Assembly: GCA_003852775.1 (NCBI GenBank)
Contig: RDDZ01000033.1
Span: 1 to 43,754 of the forward strand
Length of the DNA stretch: 43,754 nucleotides
Direction of reading: 5' to 3'
Source: Microbacteriaceae bacterium
GTDB lineage: Bacteria > Actinomycetota > Actinomycetes > Actinomycetales > Microbacteriaceae
The stretch's first letter is position 1. Every line of letters starts with the position of its first letter. This document shows positions 24,854-32,803 of this stretch, one piece after another. Position numbers and translations under genes: made by a program. The notes beneath the pieces were generated by a model, which worked only from the letters and a program-made list of their open reading frames with translations, did not search any database and was not told where the DNA came from.

Positions 24854-25276
24854 ATGGCCACGGACATCGCGACGAGCACCTGGGTCGCCGCCCTCGCCCA
24901 CCGTGCGCCGGCGGAGGTGCCCGCGCTCGCGGCGCGCCTCGAGGAGGCCGGCGTCACGCCGCAGATGGTCATCGACGCCATCGCCGACCTCGGGTCATCG
25001 CTCACGGCCGCCGCCGCGCGCTCCGACGACGACGGCTGGGCCGAGCCGTTCGGGGGAGCCTTCGCCGTGGCGCTCCTCGCCGCCGAGGTGTCGGCGTACG
25101 CCTCGAACGTCGTCTCGCTCGCCTCCCGGGCGCGCTCGATCGCGGTGGACGACCTGCTCGAGGAGTACAGCGCCGTGCACGTCGCGTCGCGCCTCGGGGT
25201 GTCGCGCCAGAAGGTCTACGAGATCGGGCGCATCGGCGCGCGTCTGCGCGCGCCCGGGGGAGACGACCGGCCATGA
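24854..25276 (+). CDS. Small protein with C-terminal helix-turn-helix
   Basis: A 140-residue protein I cannot place in a named family. The N-terminal 95 residues are helical and Ala-rich. The C-terminal part has a convincing HTH at about residues 105-130 (YSAVHVASRLGVSRQKVYEIGRIG). It probably binds DNA. ATG 24854 is chosen at the start of the conserved-looking frame after a TTGACA element. Its TGA overlaps the start of the following membrane gene (ATGA), so the pair is translationally coupled. It is also divergent from an ABC exporter, so it may control both directions. Confidence 0.65.
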   Translation: MATDIATSTWVAALAHRAPAEVPALAARLEEAGVTPQMVIDAIADLGSSLTAAAARSDDDGWAEPFGGAFAVALLAAEVSAYASNVVSLASRARSIAVDDLLEEYSAVHVASRLGVSRQKVYEIGRIGARLRAPGGDDRP

Positions 25277-25994
25277 CCACGGCGGACGCAGCCGGCTTCC
25301 GAGGCCGCGAGGGGCTCGGGCGGATGCATCCGCTCGACCTGCCCGCGGTCGTCGCGCCCGCGCGACGGGCCTACCTCGTCGGGCTCCTCCTCCACCAGGC
25401 GTCGTCGCCGCGCGTGCTCGTGGGGCTCTGCGCGCTCCTCATGGCCGTGAGCAACAACCCCATCACCCCGCTCGTCGGCCCGTGGGTGACGCTCGCGCTC
25501 GTGCTCTACGTCGCGCGGCGCTTCGACAGCGACGCGTGGGCGTACATCCCCCGCCGCGAGCAGGACACCTCGCGTCCCGAGCCGGCGCCGTGGCTCGAGG
25601 TCGGGGTCGTCGCGCAGGTCGCCGTGCTCGTCGGCGGGCTCGGCACCTACCTCGCGGTCGCCGGCGCCGCCCCGAGACGCAGGGGGCCTCCGCGGTGGCG
25701 GGGCTCGCCGCCGTGCTCGCCGTGCGCGAGCTCGTGCTGCTCGTCCGTCGCCCGCGCCAGGCCGCCCAGGGGCCCCTCCGCTCCGTCGTCGTCGCGGCGG
25801 CGCGCGTCGCGAGTCTCGTCGTATGCGTCGTGGCGGTGGTCGTCGCGCTGCAGCGGGCGGATCGCCCGCCCTTCGCCCCGTGGGAGCTCGCGGCCGGCGG
25901 CATCGCGCTGCTCACGGCGCTCGCGGTGTGGCGGCTGCTCAGCCTCATGCCGGAGCGAGTGAGCTGCATGCCGCAGCGCGCGGGTCAGTTCTGA
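25273..25994 (+). pseudogene. Membrane protein gene with a -1 frameshift
   Basis: From ATG 25273 the frame encodes membrane segments (around VLVGLCALLMAVSNN, LVGPWVTLALVLYVARRF and VGVVAQVAVLVGGLGTYLAVAG), then turns into an Arg/Pro-rich out-of-frame tail near 25670. Membrane-type coding resumes at once in another frame (PETQGASAVAGLAAVLAVREL, then VASLVVCVVAVVVAL and LAAGGIALLTALAVWRLL) to the TGA at 25994. Restoring one C in the GCCGCCCCGAG tract at about 25668-25676 joins the two halves into one protein of about 240 residues with six helices. So this is a fresh frameshift or a base-call error in a C run. Function unknown; coupled to the HTH gene before it. Confidence 0.7.
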
Positions 25995-25998
25995 GCGG

Positions 25999-26307
25999 TC
26001 AGCGCCGCTCGGGCGCGATCGCTCCGACGCGGCGGATCATCTCCTCCGCGTCCCCCGTCGTCCACCTCGTCAGCCGGCGGACCTCGCCCGCGGGGTGATG
26101 GCCGAGTCCCAGCCCCGAACGCCACTCCCGCGCGGGGCGGATCGGACGGCGCACGAACTCCCCGCCGCACGTCGGGCACACGTTCCGCAGGACCTCCTCG
26201 GCGCAGTCCGCGCAGTAGGTGCACTCGTAGCTGCAGATGCGCGCGCGGGTGTCGTCGGGCGGCAGGTCGGTGTCGCACCACTCGCAATTGGGTCGCAGCT
26301 CGAGCAT
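25999..26307 (-). CDS. DUF1272 small zinc-finger-like protein
   Basis: A 102-residue protein. The first 55 residues carry paired cysteines (CEWC, CSYECTYCADC and CPTCGGE) in the pattern of DUF1272, with the opening MLELRPNCEWCDTDLPP typical of that family. The cysteines should bind one or two zinc ions. Function unknown. The last 45 residues are a less conserved tail. ATG 26307 was chosen because it starts the family motif. Convergent with the frameshifted membrane gene (4-base gap) and divergent from the efflux gene through a shared promoter region. Confidence 0.82.
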   Translation of the reverse strand: MLELRPNCEWCDTDLPPDDTRARICSYECTYCADCAEEVLRNVCPTCGGEFVRRPIRPAREWRSGLGLGHHPAGEVRRLTRWTTGDAEEMIRRVGAIAPERR

Positions 26308-26360
26308 CAGCGCCCTGCCTCGAGGGTGGTCATGGGCGTCTCCTTCCGTGGCTGGGTGAA

Positions 26361-26418
26361 CACGATAGACAGGACCCCGTTGAATGTCTACCCAGGGTTG
26401 ACATATCCTGTCATCGTG
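26361..26418. promoter_or_regulatory. Divergent promoters with an inverted repeat (DUF1272 / efflux)
   Basis: Minus-strand promoter: TAGACA (26390-26385), 17 bases, TATCGT (26367-26362). Plus-strand promoter: TTGAAT (26380-26385), 18 bases, TATCCT (26404-26409). An imperfect inverted repeat, CACGATAGACAGGA (26361-26374) and TCCTGTCATCGTG (26406-26418), covers both -10 boxes, so one repressor could shut both genes. The plus -10 lies six bases before GTG 26416, the start of the leader peptide. Confidence 0.55.
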
Positions 26419-26463
26419 AGCTCCCCCGAAGCAGACAGAGCGGGGCTGCCGGTCCGCCGGTAG
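26416..26463 (+). CDS. 15-codon leader peptide of the drug-efflux gene
   Basis: GTG 26416 to TAG 26463 encodes MSSPEADRAGLPVRR. It was found by reading the leader, not by length. The GTG falls exactly where a transcript from TATCCT (26404-26409) should begin, so it would be translated from a leaderless mRNA. Its 3' third and stop codon lie inside a strong RNA hairpin. Leader peptides of this size control several chloramphenicol and macrolide resistance genes by drug-induced ribosome stalling; the same is inferred here. The protein product itself probably has no function. Confidence 0.5.
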   Translation: MSSPEADRAGLPVRR

Positions 26464-26488
26464 CCCGAGACGCGCGACCGGGTCGCGC
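26443..26488 (+). promoter_or_regulatory. Attenuator-like RNA leader before the efflux gene
   Basis: Hairpin 1: GGGCTGCCGG (26443-26452) with CCGGTAGCCC (26457-26466), ten pairs including one G-U, loop TCCG; it contains the leader-peptide stop codon. Hairpin 2: GCGCGAC (26472-26478) with GTCGCGC (26482-26488), seven pairs, followed by a pyrimidine-rich run up to the efflux gene's ribosome site. CCGGT (26457-26461) can also pair with ACCGG (26477-26481), which would dissolve both hairpins. Mutually exclusive folds plus a leader peptide fit transcriptional or translational attenuation. There is no true U tract, so termination is uncertain. Confidence 0.5.
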
Positions 26489-26526
26489 ATCCCTTCCCTC
26501 TCTTCTCTGCTTCGAAAGGCACACCC

Positions 26527-27705
26527 ATGCCCGTACTGCTGTACCTGCTCGCCGTCGCCGTCTTCGCGCAGGGCACGTCCGAGTTCGTGCTGGCCGGCAT
26601 CCTGCCCGCCATCGCCGACGACCTCGACACCTCGCTCGGCCAGGCGGGCCTGCTCACCTCGGGGTTCGCGCTCGGCATGATCGTCGGCGCCCCGACGATG
26701 GCCGCCGTGTCCCGCCGCCTGTCGCCGCGCTGGACGCTCACCGCGTTCCTCGCGGTCTTCATCGCCGCCCACGTGCTGGGCGCCGTCACCGAGAGCTTCG
26801 GCGTGCTGCTCGCCACGCGCATCGTCGCCGCGCTCGCGAACGCCGGGTTCCTCGCCGTCGCGCTCTCGACCGTCACGCGCATCGTCGCACCCGAGAGGCA
26901 CGCCCGCGCGCTCGCGGTGATCCTCAGCGGGACGACGCTCGCGCTCATCGCCGGCGTGCCCGTCGGCGCCGTCATCGGCGAAGCGCTCGGCTGGCGCGCG
27001 ACCCTGTGGGCGATCGCTCTGCTGTGCGTGCCGTCGCTCCTGGCGATCGTCCTCGCGACGCCCGCCTCGCGAGCGGATGCGGCCACGCCCGCGATCGGCG
27101 GCATCCGACGCGAGCTCGGAGCGCTCCGCACGCGCCCCGTGCAGCTCGCGATCGTCGCGGCCGTGCTCGTCAACGCGGCGACCTTCGGCACCTTCACCTA
27201 CCTCGCGGCGATCGCGTCGCGCGGTACGGGGGTGCCGGAGCCGCTCGTCCCGCTGCTGCTGGCCGTCTTCGGCGTCGGCGCGTTCCTCGGCGTGCGGGCG
27301 GCCGGCCGCTTCGGCGACCGCCACTGGCGCCGGCTGATCGCGGTCACCGGGCCGCTGCTCGCGGCGGGCTGGATCCTGCTCGCGGTCGCCGTGACGCAGC
27401 CCGTGGTGCTGTGGGCGCTCGCGCTCACGCAGGGCGCGCTCTCGTTCGCGCTCGGCAGCACGCTCGTGACGCGCATCATCGCCGAGGCGCCCGACGCGCC
27501 CACGATGGGCGGCTCGTTCGCCACCACCGCGCTCAACATCGGCGCGGTCGTGGGCCCCGTCGTCGGCGGGCTCGCGATCGACGGGCTCGACCTGCGCGGG
27601 CCGGTCGTGGTCAGCGCGGTGCTCGTCGGCGTGAGCGTCGTGCTGCACCGGGTGGCGTCGCGTCGCCTCAAGCGGCGGGCGCGCGCGGTCCAGACGGCGG
27701 GCTGA
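26527..27705 (+). CDS. Cmx/CmrA-type chloramphenicol efflux MFS transporter
   Basis: A 392-residue, 12-helix drug:proton antiporter. The opening MPVLLYLLAVAVFAQGTSEF, the ILPAIADDL stretch, GFALGMIVGAPTMA and RIVAALANAGFLAVAL are the hallmarks of the actinobacterial Cmx/CmrA chloramphenicol exporters. Motif C (GTTLALIAGVPVGAVIGEALGW) marks it as an exporter. Chloramphenicol is the likely but unproven substrate. A ribosome site GAAAGG precedes ATG 26527. Expression probably depends on the leader peptide and hairpins at 26416-26488. A perfect hairpin follows the stop. Confidence 0.87.
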   Translation: MPVLLYLLAVAVFAQGTSEFVLAGILPAIADDLDTSLGQAGLLTSGFALGMIVGAPTMAAVSRRLSPRWTLTAFLAVFIAAHVLGAVTESFGVLLATRIVAALANAGFLAVALSTVTRIVAPERHARALAVILSGTTLALIAGVPVGAVIGEALGWRATLWAIALLCVPSLLAIVLATPASRADAATPAIGGIRRELGALRTRPVQLAIVAAVLVNAATFGTFTYLAAIASRGTGVPEPLVPLLLAVFGVGAFLGVRAAGRFGDRHWRRLIAVTGPLLAAGWILLAVAVTQPVVLWALALTQGALSFALGSTLVTRIIAEAPDAPTMGGSFATTALNIGAVVGPVVGGLAIDGLDLRGPVVVSAVLVGVSVVLHRVASRRLKRRARAVQTAG

Positions 27706-27715
27706 TCGTCGAGGG

Positions 27716-27743
27716 GCTGGCCCGCACGACTCAGCGGGCCAGC
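27716..27743. terminator. Bidirectional terminator-like hairpin
   Basis: GCTGGCCCGC (27716-27725) and GCGGGCCAGC (27734-27743), ten perfect pairs with an eight-base loop, between the convergent efflux gene and threonine aldolase. The right arm lies in the last codons of the aldolase. There is no U tract on either strand. Confidence 0.5.
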
Positions 27744-28792
27744 TCCTCCCGGATCGCCGAGACGAACGCGTCGATGTCGGCCTCGGTCGTGTCGAAGGCC
27801 GTCATCCAGCGCACCTGGCCGGCCGCGCGGTCCCAGTCGTAGAAGCGGAAGCGGGCGCGGATGCGGTCGGCCGCGTCGTTCGGCAGCACCGCGAACACGG
27901 CGTTCGCCTGGGTCGCCTGGCTGAACGAGAGGTTCGGGATCGAGCCGTCGGCGACGCCCGCCTCGAGCGCCGAGCGCAGCCGGGTCGCCATCGCGTTCGC
28001 GTGCGCCGCGGCGCGCAGGCCGACGCCGTCGAAGAGCGCGAGCAGCTGGGCGCTGAAGAAGCGCATCTTGCTCGCGAGCTGCATCGTCGTCTTGCGGAGG
28101 CGCACGATGTCGGACACGCGGTCGGGGTCCAGCACGACGACCGCCTCGACGCCGAGCGCGCCGATCTTGGTGCCGCCGAAGCTCAGGATGTCGACCCCGG
28201 CATCCGTCGTGAACTCGCGGAAGGGCACGCCGAGGGCCGCGGCGGCGTTCCAGATGCGCGCGCCGTCCATGTGCACCGCGAGGCCCGCGGCGTGGGCGGC
28301 GTCGGCGATCGCCCGCACCTCGTCGGGGGTGTAGAGCGTGCCGAGCTCGGTCGTCTGCGTGATCGAGACCGCGGCGGGCGCGGCGCGGTGCTCGTCGTCC
28401 ATGCCCCACGCCTCGGTCGCGAGCAGCTCGGGCGTGAGCTTGCCGTCGGGCGTCGGCACGACGAAGAGCTTGAGCCCGGCGACCTTCTCGGGGGCGCCGC
28501 CCTCATCCGTGTGGATGTGCGCGGTGCTCGTCGTGACGACCGACCCCCACCGCGGCAGGAGCGCGGTGAGCGACACGACGTTCGCCCCCGTGCCGTTGAA
28601 CACCGGGAACACCTCGGCGCGCTCGCCGAACTCCTCGCGGATGCGCTCGGCGAGGCGCGAGGTGTAGACGTCCTCGCCGTAGGAGATCTGGTGGCCGCCG
28701 TTCGCGGCGACGATCGCGTCGAGCACCTCCGGGTGGATGCCGGCGTAGTTGTCGCTCGCGAAGCCGCGGAAGGAGGTGTCGTGCAGAGTCAC
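27731..28792 (-). CDS. ltaE: Low-specificity threonine aldolase
   Basis: A 353-residue PLP enzyme of the threonine aldolase/beta-eliminating lyase family, cleaving L-threonine (and usually L-allo-threonine) to glycine and acetaldehyde. The cofactor lysine is Lys209 in SFGGTKIG. Asp176 in HMDGARIWNAA pairs with the pyridine nitrogen, and FASDNYAGIHPEVL is the family start. GTG 28792 is used; a GAGAAT hexamer lies six bases before it, a weaker version of the leaderless pattern. Soluble, cytosolic. Confidence 0.9.
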   Translation of the reverse strand: MTLHDTSFRGFASDNYAGIHPEVLDAIVAANGGHQISYGEDVYTSRLAERIREEFGERAEVFPVFNGTGANVVSLTALLPRWGSVVTTSTAHIHTDEGGAPEKVAGLKLFVVPTPDGKLTPELLATEAWGMDDEHRAAPAAVSITQTTELGTLYTPDEVRAIADAAHAAGLAVHMDGARIWNAAAALGVPFREFTTDAGVDILSFGGTKIGALGVEAVVVLDPDRVSDIVRLRKTTMQLASKMRFFSAQLLALFDGVGLRAAAHANAMATRLRSALEAGVADGSIPNLSFSQATQANAVFAVLPNDAADRIRARFRFYDWDRAAGQVRWMTAFDTTEADIDAFVSAIREELAR

Positions 28793-28802
28793 CCGACCAT
28801 TC

Positions 28803-29900
28803 TCAGCCCTTGAGGGCCTCGGCGAGCTTCACGCGCTGACCGAGCCGCAGGAGCGAGTTCTCGTAGATGCGGGCGCCGAGCACGATGACCGCGAGGCACG
28901 TCGCCACGAGGACGCCGAGCGAGAGCAGCGGCTCCCACCACTGGGCGTCGCCCGTGAAGAGCCGCAGCGGCATCCCGATGGGCGCCGAGAACGGCACGTA
29001 CGACATGACGGTCACGACGACCGGGTTGTCGTTGAAGAACACGACCGCGAAGTACGGGATCATCACGAGCATCGTGACGGGCGTCGTGGTCGAGCCGATG
29101 TCCTCGAGGCGCGACACCATCGCACCGGTCGCCGCGAAGAGCGACGCGAGCAGGATGAAGCCGAACACGAAGAAGATCGCGAACCACACGAACGGCATCC
29201 CCAGCCCGAGCAGCAGCTCGCTCTGCCCCGTGACGCTCAGCGCGACGATCGAGATCGCGAGCAGGAGCGCCACCTGGCCGAGCGCGAGGATCGTCGTGCC
29301 CACGATCTTGCCCGCGAGCAGCACACGCGTCGGGATGGTGGCGAGCAGGATCTCGACGATGCGCGTCTGCTTCTCCTCGACGACCGACTGCGCGATGGTC
29401 GAGCCGAACGTCATCGCCGAGAGGAAGAAGATGAGGCCGAAGCCGATCGCGACGATGTAGCCGATGAAGCCGGCGGCCCCGCTCGCGTCGAGCAGCTCGA
29501 CCTCGGGCAGGACGCTCAGGGCCTGCACGACGCGCGTGGGCACGCTGTCGTCGCCGAGCACGGTGAAGCCGAGCGGCGCGTCCGAGGGGAGGATCGCGGC
29601 GTCGACGTCGCCCGCGCGCAGCAGCGCCTCGGCCTCCTCGCGCGTCTCGACGGCCTGGGCGTCGAGGGCGACGTTCCCGGGGATGGTGGCGCCCGCGACG
29701 ACGGCGACCTTCGGGTCGGCCGCGTTCACGGAGACGAGCGCGCTGATGGTGATCGAGCCGAGCAGCAGCACGAGCATGAGGCCGGTCGAGACGAGGAAGG
29801 CGACCGAGCGCAGGCGCACCATGATCTCGCGCTGCGCGACGAGCCAGACGCTGCGTCCGGTCGAGTACGGGCGGGCGACGGTGTCGTGAGCCGTGGTCAT
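28803..29900 (-). CDS. ABC-2 exporter permease, NatB-like
   Basis: A 365-residue permease with one N-terminal helix (about 32-52), a large extracytoplasmic domain (about 55-155) and five or six further helices. The block EEKQTRIVEILLATIPTRVLLAGKIVG is the hallmark of the NatB/YhaP-type ABC-2 family. In Bacillus NatAB exports sodium; here the substrate is not known. ATG 29900 overlaps the stop of its ATPase by four bases, giving a coupled two-gene transporter. Confidence 0.9.
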   Translation of the reverse strand: MTTAHDTVARPYSTGRSVWLVAQREIMVRLRSVAFLVSTGLMLVLLLGSITISALVSVNAADPKVAVVAGATIPGNVALDAQAVETREEAEALLRAGDVDAAILPSDAPLGFTVLGDDSVPTRVVQALSVLPEVELLDASGAAGFIGYIVAIGFGLIFFLSAMTFGSTIAQSVVEEKQTRIVEILLATIPTRVLLAGKIVGTTILALGQVALLLAISIVALSVTGQSELLLGLGMPFVWFAIFFVFGFILLASLFAATGAMVSRLEDIGSTTTPVTMLVMIPYFAVVFFNDNPVVVTVMSYVPFSAPIGMPLRLFTGDAQWWEPLLSLGVLVATCLAVIVLGARIYENSLLRLGQRVKLAEALKG

Positions 29901-30781
29901 CGCACGACCTCCTTGAAGATCTGGGAGAGGGTCGGGTGCTGGCGCGCGAAGTCGGAGACCCCGCCGCGCGCGACGGCGGCCTCGAGCACGCGCTGGGCCG
30001 CCTCCGGCGTCTCGGCGTCGAACAGGGCGTAGCCCCCGTCGGTCTCGATGACGGCGATGCCGGGCTGATCGCGCACCCAGCCGGCGTCGCCGTCGGTCTG
30101 GAGCTGGTAGCGCAGCGTGGCGTGCTGCTCGCGCAGCGCCTCGCGCGGGCCCGCGGCGCGGATGGTGCCGTCGGCGATGATGACGAGGTCGTCGCACAGG
30201 CGCTCGACGATGTCGAGCTGGTGGCTCGAGAAGAGCACGGGGATGCCGCGGTGCGCGCGCTCGGCGAGGACCTCGGCGACGACGTCGACCGCCATCGGGT
30301 CGAGTCCGCTGAAGGGCTCGTCGAGCATGAGCACGTCGGGCTCGTGCACGAGGGCGGCGGCGATCTGCGCGCGCTGCTGGTTGCCGAGCGAGAGCTTCTC
30401 GATCGCGTCGTTCGCGCGCTCGGTGAGCGAGAGGCGGGCGAGCAGCTCGTCGGTGCTGCGCTTGGCCGCGGCGGGGGTGAGGCCGTGCAGGCGGGCGAGG
30501 TAGACGAGCTGCTCGGCGAGCTTCATCTTCGGGTAGAGGCCGCGCTCCTCGGGCATGTAGCCGAAGCGGCGGCGTCCGCCGGGCCCGAGCGGCGCGCCGT
30601 CGAGCGTGACGGTGCCGGCGTCGGGCTCGAGCACGCCCAGCACGATGCGCATGGTCGTCGTCTTGCCCGCCCCGTTGCCGCCCACGAAGCCGGTCATCCG
30701 GCCGGGGGCGACGTCGAAGCTCACGTCGGTGAGCACGCGTCGCGTGCCGTAGCTCTTGCTGACGTCTCGGATCTCGAGCAC
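29897..30781 (-). CDS. ABC transporter ATP-binding protein, NatA-like
   Basis: A 294-residue ATPase. Walker A is GGNGAGKTTT, the signature loop is LSLGNQQRAQIAAAL (LSxGN rather than LSGGQ, as in NatA/EcsA relatives), Walker B is VLMLDEPFSGLDP and the switch His is in LFSSHQLDIVERL. A C-terminal DUF4162-like domain (about 215-290) ends in HPTLSQIFKEVVR, typical of this branch. A GGGAGG ribosome site precedes the GTG start at 30781. Works with the permease next to it. Confidence 0.92.
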   Translation of the reverse strand: MLEIRDVSKSYGTRRVLTDVSFDVAPGRMTGFVGGNGAGKTTTMRIVLGVLEPDAGTVTLDGAPLGPGGRRRFGYMPEERGLYPKMKLAEQLVYLARLHGLTPAAAKRSTDELLARLSLTERANDAIEKLSLGNQQRAQIAAALVHEPDVLMLDEPFSGLDPMAVDVVAEVLAERAHRGIPVLFSSHQLDIVERLCDDLVIIADGTIRAAGPREALREQHATLRYQLQTDGDAGWVRDQPGIAVIETDGGYALFDAETPEAAQRVLEAAVARGGVSDFARQHPTLSQIFKEVVR

Positions 30782-30868
30782 GGAACCTCCCTGGTCGATC
30801 CCACGCTACGACCGGGGCGTACCCGGCACCTCCCCCTCACGGCGGACTCCGTGAGGCGGAGCGGGAGG

Positions 30869-31516
30869 TCAGGGGCGAACGAATCCCGAGCGGTAGGCGT
30901 GCACGACCGCCTGCACGCGGTCGCGCACCCCGAGCTTGAGCAGGATGTTCGACACGTGCGTCTTCACGGTCGCCTCGCCCACGTAGAGGCGCCCGGCGAT
31001 CTCGGCGTTCGAGAGCCCCTCGGCGAGCAGCCGGTAGACGTCGGTCTCGCGGTCCGTGAGCTCCGCGAGCGCGGGGTCGTCCGCCACCTCCGCAGTGGCG
31101 GCCCCGAAGCGCTCGATGACGCGTCGCGTCACGGCGGGGGAGAGCAGGGCGTCGCCGCGCGCGAGCACGCGCACCGCCTCGACGAGCTGCTCGGGGCTCG
31201 CCGTCTTGAGCAGGAACCCGGATGCGCCCGCCTCGAGGGCCTGGAAGAGGTAGTCGTCGCGGTCGAAGGTCGTCAGCACGAGGACGGCAGGCGCCTCGGG
31301 GGACGCGGTGATGCGCCGGGTCGCCTCGAGCCCGTCGAGCCCCGGCATCTGCACGTCCATGCAGACGACGTCGGGGGCGAGCTCCGCGGACGCCGCGACC
31401 GCCTCGAGCCCGTCGCCCGCCTCGCCGACGACCTCGAGGTCGGGCTGGGCGTCGAGGATGACGCGGAAGCCCGTGCGCACGAGCGTCTGGTCGTCGACGA
31501 GCAGCACGCGCGTCAT
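30869..31516 (-). CDS. NarL/FixJ-family response regulator
   Basis: A 215-residue regulator. The receiver domain (1-120) has acidic pocket DD (9-10), phosphorylation site Asp54 in VCMDVQMPG and the Thr/Lys switch (LTTFD, LLKTAS). A LuxR-type HTH follows (about 150-210) with ELTDRETDVYRLLAEGLSNAEIAGRLYVGEATVKTHVSNILLKLGVRDR. Its start overlaps the histidine kinase stop (ATGA). The 87 bases to the NatA-like gene separate it from that operon, so its targets are not evident; a link to the ABC pair is possible. Confidence 0.93.
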   Translation of the reverse strand: MTRVLLVDDQTLVRTGFRVILDAQPDLEVVGEAGDGLEAVAASAELAPDVVCMDVQMPGLDGLEATRRITASPEAPAVLVLTTFDRDDYLFQALEAGASGFLLKTASPEQLVEAVRVLARGDALLSPAVTRRVIERFGAATAEVADDPALAELTDRETDVYRLLAEGLSNAEIAGRLYVGEATVKTHVSNILLKLGVRDRVQAVVHAYRSGFVRP

Positions 31517-32793
31517 CCGCCGGCCTCCCGCGCGAGGGGGATCCGCGCGCGCACGAGGTAGCCGCCGCGGCTGCGCGGCCCCACCTCGAGCGTGCCGCCG
31601 GACGCGGCGACGCGCTCGCGCATCCCGAGCTGGCCGAGTCCACCGGGGAGGCGCGCGATCGCGCGGCCGCCCGTGTTGGTGACCTCGAGCTCGACGTGGT
31701 CGTCGCCGTACCGTACCCGCACGTCGGCGGTCGCCGCGGGCCCCGCGTGCTTGCGGACGTTCGTGAGCGCTTCCTGCGCGATGCGGTAGAGGTTGACGCT
31801 CGCGACCGACGGCACGGGCACGGGGTCGCCGATCACCTGGTAGCTCGTGGGCACGCCCGCCTCCTCCGACGCCGCGACGAGCTCGGGGACGCGGTCGAGG
31901 CCGCGGGCCGTGTCGACGACCTCGTCGTCGTCGCGCAGCGTCTGCAGCATGGTGTGGAGCTCGCTGATCGTCTCGCGCGCTGTCTCCTCGATCGTCGTGA
32001 GCGCCGAGGCGGCGGTCTCCGGGTCGTCCCGGAGCACGGTGCGCGCGGCGCCCGCCTGGATGCCGATGACGCTCACGTGGTGGGCGACGGCGTCGTGCAG
32101 CTCGCGCGCGATCCGGACGCGGTCGAGCGCGACGGCCTGCGCGGCTGTGCGTTCGCGCTCGGCCTCGAGCTCGCGGGTGCGCTCCTCGAGCTGCCAGCGC
32201 GCGTGGGCGGAGGCGAAGGCGCGGTCGCCGAACCACCACGCGCCGGTGAAGTACAGCACGTTGATGAGCACCTGGATGAGCATGTAGGCGACGAGCGGCG
32301 AGAAGGCGCCGACGCGGGAGAGGCCCTCGAGCGCGTCGGGGTCGGTGGCCGCCTGGAAGAGCGCGACGACGAGCCACACGATCATCGCGATGACGATCGC
32401 GGCTCGCACGCCGACCGCGAGGGGCCGCCGCGAGACCCAGGCGCCGATCGAGTACAGCGCGAGGAAGAGCGTGATGTTGCAGACGAGCAGCTCGGGCACC
32501 TCGAGCACGGCGGTCGCCGAGAACCCGGCGGCCACGAGCACGCCCGCGGCGATCGGATGGCTGCGGCGCACCGCGAGCGGCAGCGAGGCGAGGGCGAGCG
32601 TCGCGAAGGCGAGCGGCGCATCCGCGGGCTCCTCGTACACGCCCGCGACGCGGTAGAGCTGCTGGCTGAGGATCGCGGCCACGTACAGGCCGACGGCGAC
32701 GGCGAGGTCGATCGTGCGCTCTCGCCGGGTCGGCGCCGGGCGGATCCAGCCGGTCGCCTCTCGCGGCTCCGCGGCGCGGGTCGGCGTGCTCAC
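31513..32793 (-). CDS. Sensor histidine kinase, HisKA_3 type
   Basis: A 426-residue membrane kinase. About five helices lie within residues 28-190 with only short loops, so the signal is probably sensed in the membrane. The dimerisation/phosphoacceptor helix has His233 in RIARELHDAVAHHVSVI. The ATPase domain (about 320-425) has EALTNVRKHA, VTNTGG and GGLGQLGMRERVAASGG. It phosphorylates the response regulator encoded by the overlapping next gene. GTG 32793 is chosen; TAGGCT lies seven bases before it. The earlier in-frame ATG would overlap the MarR gene. Confidence 0.92.
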   Translation of the reverse strand: MSTPTRAAEPREATGWIRPAPTRRERTIDLAVAVGLYVAAILSQQLYRVAGVYEEPADAPLAFATLALASLPLAVRRSHPIAAGVLVAAGFSATAVLEVPELLVCNITLFLALYSIGAWVSRRPLAVGVRAAIVIAMIVWLVVALFQAATDPDALEGLSRVGAFSPLVAYMLIQVLINVLYFTGAWWFGDRAFASAHARWQLEERTRELEAERERTAAQAVALDRVRIARELHDAVAHHVSVIGIQAGAARTVLRDDPETAASALTTIEETARETISELHTMLQTLRDDDEVVDTARGLDRVPELVAASEEAGVPTSYQVIGDPVPVPSVASVNLYRIAQEALTNVRKHAGPAATADVRVRYGDDHVELEVTNTGGRAIARLPGGLGQLGMRERVAASGGTLEVGPRSRGGYLVRARIPLAREAGG

Positions 32794-32803
32794 CCCGCAG
32801 AGC

